This document shows, in pieces, positions 6,999 to 9,438 of a stretch of 9,438 nt of DNA. Made by a program: the position numbers and the translations under genes. Location of the stretch: contig CACXDE010000035.1 in assembly GCA_902766305.1 (NCBI GenBank), positions 1-9,438 on the forward strand, in the 5' to 3' direction. The number at the start of each line of letters is the position of its first letter. The stretch's first letter is position 1. The notes under the pieces are model-generated. The model ran no database searches. It was not told where the DNA came from and worked only from the letters and a program-made list of their open reading frames with translations. Source of the DNA: an uncultured Ruminococcus sp. Its GTDB lineage: Bacteria > Bacillota > Clostridia > Oscillospirales > Acutalibacteraceae.

Positions 6999-7040
6999 TT
7001 GAGGAAACACTGATCTGTCTGCGGTTCAGCGTTTCCTTAG
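6999..7040 (+). other. Stem-loop after mraY without a T-run
   Basis: GGAAAC (7003-7008) pairs with GTTTCC (7031-7036), CTGA (7010-7013) pairs with TCAG (7026-7029), with one A/C mismatch between. The outer bases 6999-7002 and 7037-7040 extend the stem with two A-T and two G-T pairs. The loop is 12 nt. No T-run follows on either strand, so it is not a standard intrinsic terminator. It starts 10 nt after the mraY stop and might stabilise the mraY mRNA end or mark a processing point. Confidence 0.5.
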
Positions 7041-7116
7041 TGATTATATAAGATAGTTAATAATATGCTGCATGGTTTATAAAAAACAGCCATATATATT
7101 AAAGATATTTTTGGTG

Positions 7117-7145
7117 TTGACATGAAAGACGGAAGGGTGTAATAT
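7117..7145 (+). promoter_or_regulatory. Promoter-like element upstream of ftsW
   Basis: A perfect -35 TTGACA (7117-7122) is followed after exactly 17 bp by TAATAT (7140-7145; four of six match TATAAT). The predicted start is near 7151-7153, about 47 nt before the ftsW ATG. This suggests ftsW-murG can be transcribed separately from the upstream genes. Confidence 0.55.
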
Positions 7146-7151
7146 TAATTG

Positions 7152-7199
7152 ATGGGTAATAAGCGTCTTTGGTCAATCAGTGAAGGGGGATTCGGGTAA
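7152..7199 (+). CDS. Possible 15-codon leader ORF overlapping the ftsW start
   Basis: ATG at 7152 opens a 15-codon frame (MGNKRLWSISEGGFG) whose TAA (7197-7199) shares its last A with the ftsW ATG in the arrangement TAATG. This is a classic geometry for translational coupling. GGAAGGGTG (7131-7139) is 12 nt upstream, longer than ideal. If the nearby promoter is used, transcription would begin at about this ATG and the message would be leaderless. It could also be chance or the remnant of a lost gene; I see no MurD C-terminal similarity. Confidence 0.25.
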   Translation: MGNKRLWSISEGGFG

Positions 7200-8443
7200 T
7201 GCCATACAGCAGTAATGCTCCGGCAAGAAAACTGCCGCCAAAAAGACCGGAACCGTCCAGGCAAAGAAAACAAAATACAGTAAAAGAGATAAAGGGCGGA
7301 CGCAAGGGCAAAGCAAAGAGTAAACTGAAATTATTCTCTATTGGTCTGGGTGTGGATGTTGCCTTTCTTTTTCTCGTAATACTCTTAGTAGTAATAGGCG
7401 TAATAATGATGTATTCTGCGAGCTATCCGGCTGCACTCAGATATGAAAACAAAAGCACCTATTATCTTGTTAAGCAGGGAGCATTTGCGGCTATCGGTAT
7501 AGTTGTTATGATTCTGATATCATATTTTGACTATCATCAGCTTCATATAGTGGCGCCTCTTTTGTATTTCGGAGGAGTTTTGCTGCTGTTTATTGTTCTC
7601 CTTATGCCGGGTAATCCTAAGAGATGGATAAATATAGGCGATTTTTCATTTCAGGCTTCGGAACTTGCAAAATTTGCTCTGATACTTGAGCTTGCGGACT
7701 GGTCATCGAAGCATTTCCGTGATATGCACACATTCAAGACCGGTGTTTTGCCGTGCTTTTTGATGTATGTTGTTTATGCTGCACTTCTTGCGATGGAACC
7801 GCACTATTCAGGTATTGTAATAGTTACATTGTTAGCGGCTGTAATGATGTTTATCGGCGGAGTAAGAAAAAGATATTTTCTGCTCGCAGCGATACTTTTA
7901 GGTCTTGTGCTACTTATACTTATTGTTACAGATAAGCTTGGTTATGCGATGCAGAGACTTGACGGCTGGGGACAGGCACTCACATATGTCGATAATGATT
8001 TGTGGCAGCATACCTACCAGACAAGAAATTCTCTTTATGCTATAGGTTCGGGCGGAATATGGGGGCTTGGTCTCGGACAGTCAAGGCAAAAGTTTATGTA
8101 TATCCCCGAAGCACAGAATGACTTTGTTTTTGCTGTTGTATGTGAGGAGCTTGGATTTGTGGGGGCAGCCCTTATTTTGGGTCTTTTTATACTTCTTGTG
8201 TGGAGAGGTATAACCATCTCCAAAAGAGCAAAGGATCCTTTTGGTTCAATGCTTGGGGCAGGACTGTCTGCTCAGATAGGCATACAGGCAATACTGAATA
8301 TTCTGGTAATAACAGACTGGCTGCCGAACACTGGTATAAGTCTGCCGTTTTTCAGCTACGGCGGTACGTCTCTTATTATGCTTATGGCGCAGATGGGTAT
8401 AGTTCTGTCAATCTCAAGAACCTCTAATCTTGAAAAAGTCTGA
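7199..8443 (+). CDS. ftsW: Septal peptidoglycan glycosyltransferase FtsW (SEDS family)
   Basis: Multi-pass membrane polymerase that joins lipid II into glycan strands at the septum with its partner class B PBP. The 414-residue protein has about ten membrane segments from residue 50 on. SEDS signatures are clear: KRWINIGDFSFQASELAK (141-158), NSLYAIGSGGIWGLGLGQS (277-295), PEAQNDFVFAVVCEELGF (303-320) with the probable catalytic Asp308, and LPNTGISLPFFSYGGTSL (375-392). The usual QPD.GT motif appears as EPHYSGI (200-206), and the HTDF motif as QNDF. The first ~45 residues are a basic cytoplasmic tail (15 K/R against 2 acidic). AAGGGGG (7183-7189) lies 9 nt before the ATG. In this cluster FtsW is the more likely call than the paralogues RodA or SpoVE. 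No murD separates it from mraY. Confidence 0.93.
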   Translation: MPYSSNAPARKLPPKRPEPSRQRKQNTVKEIKGGRKGKAKSKLKLFSIGLGVDVAFLFLVILLVVIGVIMMYSASYPAALRYENKSTYYLVKQGAFAAIGIVVMILISYFDYHQLHIVAPLLYFGGVLLLFIVLLMPGNPKRWINIGDFSFQASELAKFALILELADWSSKHFRDMHTFKTGVLPCFLMYVVYAALLAMEPHYSGIVIVTLLAAVMMFIGGVRKRYFLLAAILLGLVLLILIVTDKLGYAMQRLDGWGQALTYVDNDLWQHTYQTRNSLYAIGSGGIWGLGLGQSRQKFMYIPEAQNDFVFAVVCEELGFVGAALILGLFILLVWRGITISKRAKDPFGSMLGAGLSAQIGIQAILNILVITDWLPNTGISLPFFSYGGTSLIMLMAQMGIVLSISRTSNLEKV

Positions 8444-8460
8444 AATAATGTCGGTTAAAG

Positions 8461-8485
8461 TCCGGATGATCCGGATGTGTTTTTT
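8461..8485 (+). terminator. Weak terminator-like hairpin after ftsW
   Basis: Two copies of the self-complementary hexamer TCCGGA (8461-8466 and 8470-8475) flank a TGA triplet, allowing a 6-bp GC-rich stem with a 3-nt loop. A run of six T (8480-8485) follows after 4 nt. The short stem and the gap before the T-run suggest partial termination, so some transcripts would read on into murG. Confidence 0.45.
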
Positions 8486-8488
8486 CAA

Positions 8489-8521
8489 TAAGTTGAAAGG
8501 GGTTTTGCCGCTTTCAACTTA
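8489..8521 (+). other. Strong stem-loop in the murG leader
   Basis: TAAGTTGAAAG (8489-8499) and CTTTCAACTTA (8511-8521) are perfect complements, an 11-bp stem with an 11-nt loop (GGGTTTTGCCG) that can form two more GG/CC pairs past a mismatch. It ends 27 nt before the murG ATG and 11 nt before its ribosome binding site. No T-run follows. It may affect mRNA stability or murG translation, or be a protein-binding site. Confidence 0.6.
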
Positions 8522-8548
8522 AAGCTTTATTTGAAGGGAGCAGGTACT

Positions 8549-9438
8549 ATGAAATTAATTTTTGCCGGCGGCGGTACTGCCGGTCATATCAATCCGGCGC
8601 TTGCTATAGCCGGATATGTTAAGGAGCAGCAGCCGGATGCAGAGATACTTTATATTGGCTGCAAGGGCGGAATGGAGGAAAGACTTGTACCTCAGGCAGG
8701 TTATGAATTTAAAGGTATTACTGTGCAGGGATTCAGACGAAAACTGACTCCGAAGGGCTTGGCAGAAAATATTGTTACAATAAAGAAGGCTATAAGTGCT
8801 GAAAAGGACGCAAAAGCTATAATAAAAGAATTTGCCCCTGATATTTGTATCGGAACGGGCGGATATGTAAGCGGTCCTGTGCTTAGGGCAGCCGCAAAGC
8901 TCGGTATTCCTACGCTTATACATGAACAGAATGCTTATCCGGGTATAACTAATAAAATGCTTGCTAAAAGCGCCGACAGAGTAATGCTAGCTATGCCGGC
9001 AGCTAAAAAGCATTTCAAGGGCAAATGCCGATTTGCTGATACTGGCAACCCTGTAAGAGGTGAGATTCTTTCAGCTGAAAGAGAAAGCGCAAGAAAGGCT
9101 CTCGGTCTTGATGAAAGACCTGTCATACTTTCCTTTGGCGGAAGTTTAGGAGCTGATATAATAAACAAATCCTTGGCGGATATTATTTCAAGAAGCGCAA
9201 AGGATGGTAAGTATCAGCATATACATGCTTATGGACAGTACGGCAAATGGTTTCCCGATCTTCTAAGAGAAAAGGGAGTTGATCTTGAAAAGGCTGATAA
9301 TCTTGATATAAGAGAATACATCAATGATATGCCTGTTTGTCTTGCAGCTGCTGATGTCGTTGTTGCAAGGGCAGGTGCTATAACGCTCAGCGAAATACAG
9401 GTAAAGGGCAAGCCTTCTGTGCTGATTCCTTCTCCTAA
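8549..9438 (+). CDS. murG: UDP-GlcNAc:lipid I N-acetylglucosaminyltransferase MurG (partial)
   Basis: Membrane-associated GT-B (family GT28) enzyme that adds GlcNAc to lipid I to give lipid II on the cytoplasmic face. The window ends inside the gene after 296 codons; about 60-70 residues are expected to be missing. Signatures seen: GGGTAGHINPALAIA (7-21) for the acceptor side, GTGGYVSGP (102-110), HEQNAYPG (125-132), GNPVR (166-170), GGSLGA (197-202), and the UDP-GlcNAc-binding RAGAITLSE (274-282) with Glu282. GAAGGGAG (8533-8540) is 8 nt before the ATG. The 105-bp spacer after ftsW holds two stem-loops, one with a T-run, so murG dosage may be set apart from ftsW. MurG supplies the substrate polymerised by FtsW. 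Confidence 0.97.
   Translation, partial: MKLIFAGGGTAGHINPALAIAGYVKEQQPDAEILYIGCKGGMEERLVPQAGYEFKGITVQGFRRKLTPKGLAENIVTIKKAISAEKDAKAIIKEFAPDICIGTGGYVSGPVLRAAAKLGIPTLIHEQNAYPGITNKMLAKSADRVMLAMPAAKKHFKGKCRFADTGNPVRGEILSAERESARKALGLDERPVILSFGGSLGADIINKSLADIISRSAKDGKYQHIHAYGQYGKWFPDLLREKGVDLEKADNLDIREYINDMPVCLAAADVVVARAGAITLSEIQVKGKPSVLIPSP

Noticed and set aside
6990..7198. Remnant of murD between mraY and ftsW
   Set aside because: No reading frame here shows Mur ligase motifs; the only short frame (15 codons) has no MurD similarity.

Overview
The window is the first part of a division and cell wall (dcw) cluster from a Gram-positive, Clostridia-like bacterium. A relative of Ruminococcus or another Oscillospiraceae is my best guess. 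The guess rests on gene order, strong purine-rich ribosome binding sites, several GTG starts, moderate-GC genes with very AT-rich spacers, and a class B PBP carrying PASTA domains. It is an inference, not a database result.

Layout. Positions 1-539 (minus strand) hold the N-terminal part of an unrecognised multi-pass membrane protein that starts at GTG. Positions 540-1073 form a long AT-rich divergent spacer. It carries an orphan terminator-like hairpin, a palindrome, a promoter (962-990), and four 10-bp-phased boxes that look like a MraZ operator (998-1034). All following genes are on the plus strand: mraZ, rsmH (mraW), an ftsL-like gene, a class B PBP (ftsI/spoVD type), a small degenerate Mur-ligase-like gene, mraY, ftsW and murG (cut by the window end).

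How the genes work together. MraZ is the expected regulator of the cluster and RsmH methylates 16S rRNA. The FtsL-like protein, the PBP and FtsW would form the septal peptidoglycan synthase: FtsW polymerises lipid II, the PBP crosslinks it, and FtsL helps scaffold and activate the pair. MraY makes lipid I and MurG converts it to lipid II.

What stands out. (a) The slot where murE/murF normally lie holds only a protein of about 179 residues. It resembles a Mur ligase central domain with a broken P-loop and no N- or C-terminal domain. (b) murD is also missing from its usual place between mraY and ftsW, which is instead a 209-bp spacer with a hairpin, a promoter-like element and a 15-codon ORF whose stop overlaps the ftsW start. 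(c) The ftsW-murG spacer has two hairpins, one followed by a T-run. The cluster therefore seems to have lost its ATP-dependent Mur ligases and gained internal control points. Apart from these the window is ordinary core-genome content. I see no CRISPR array, tRNA, rRNA, insertion sequence or phage gene.
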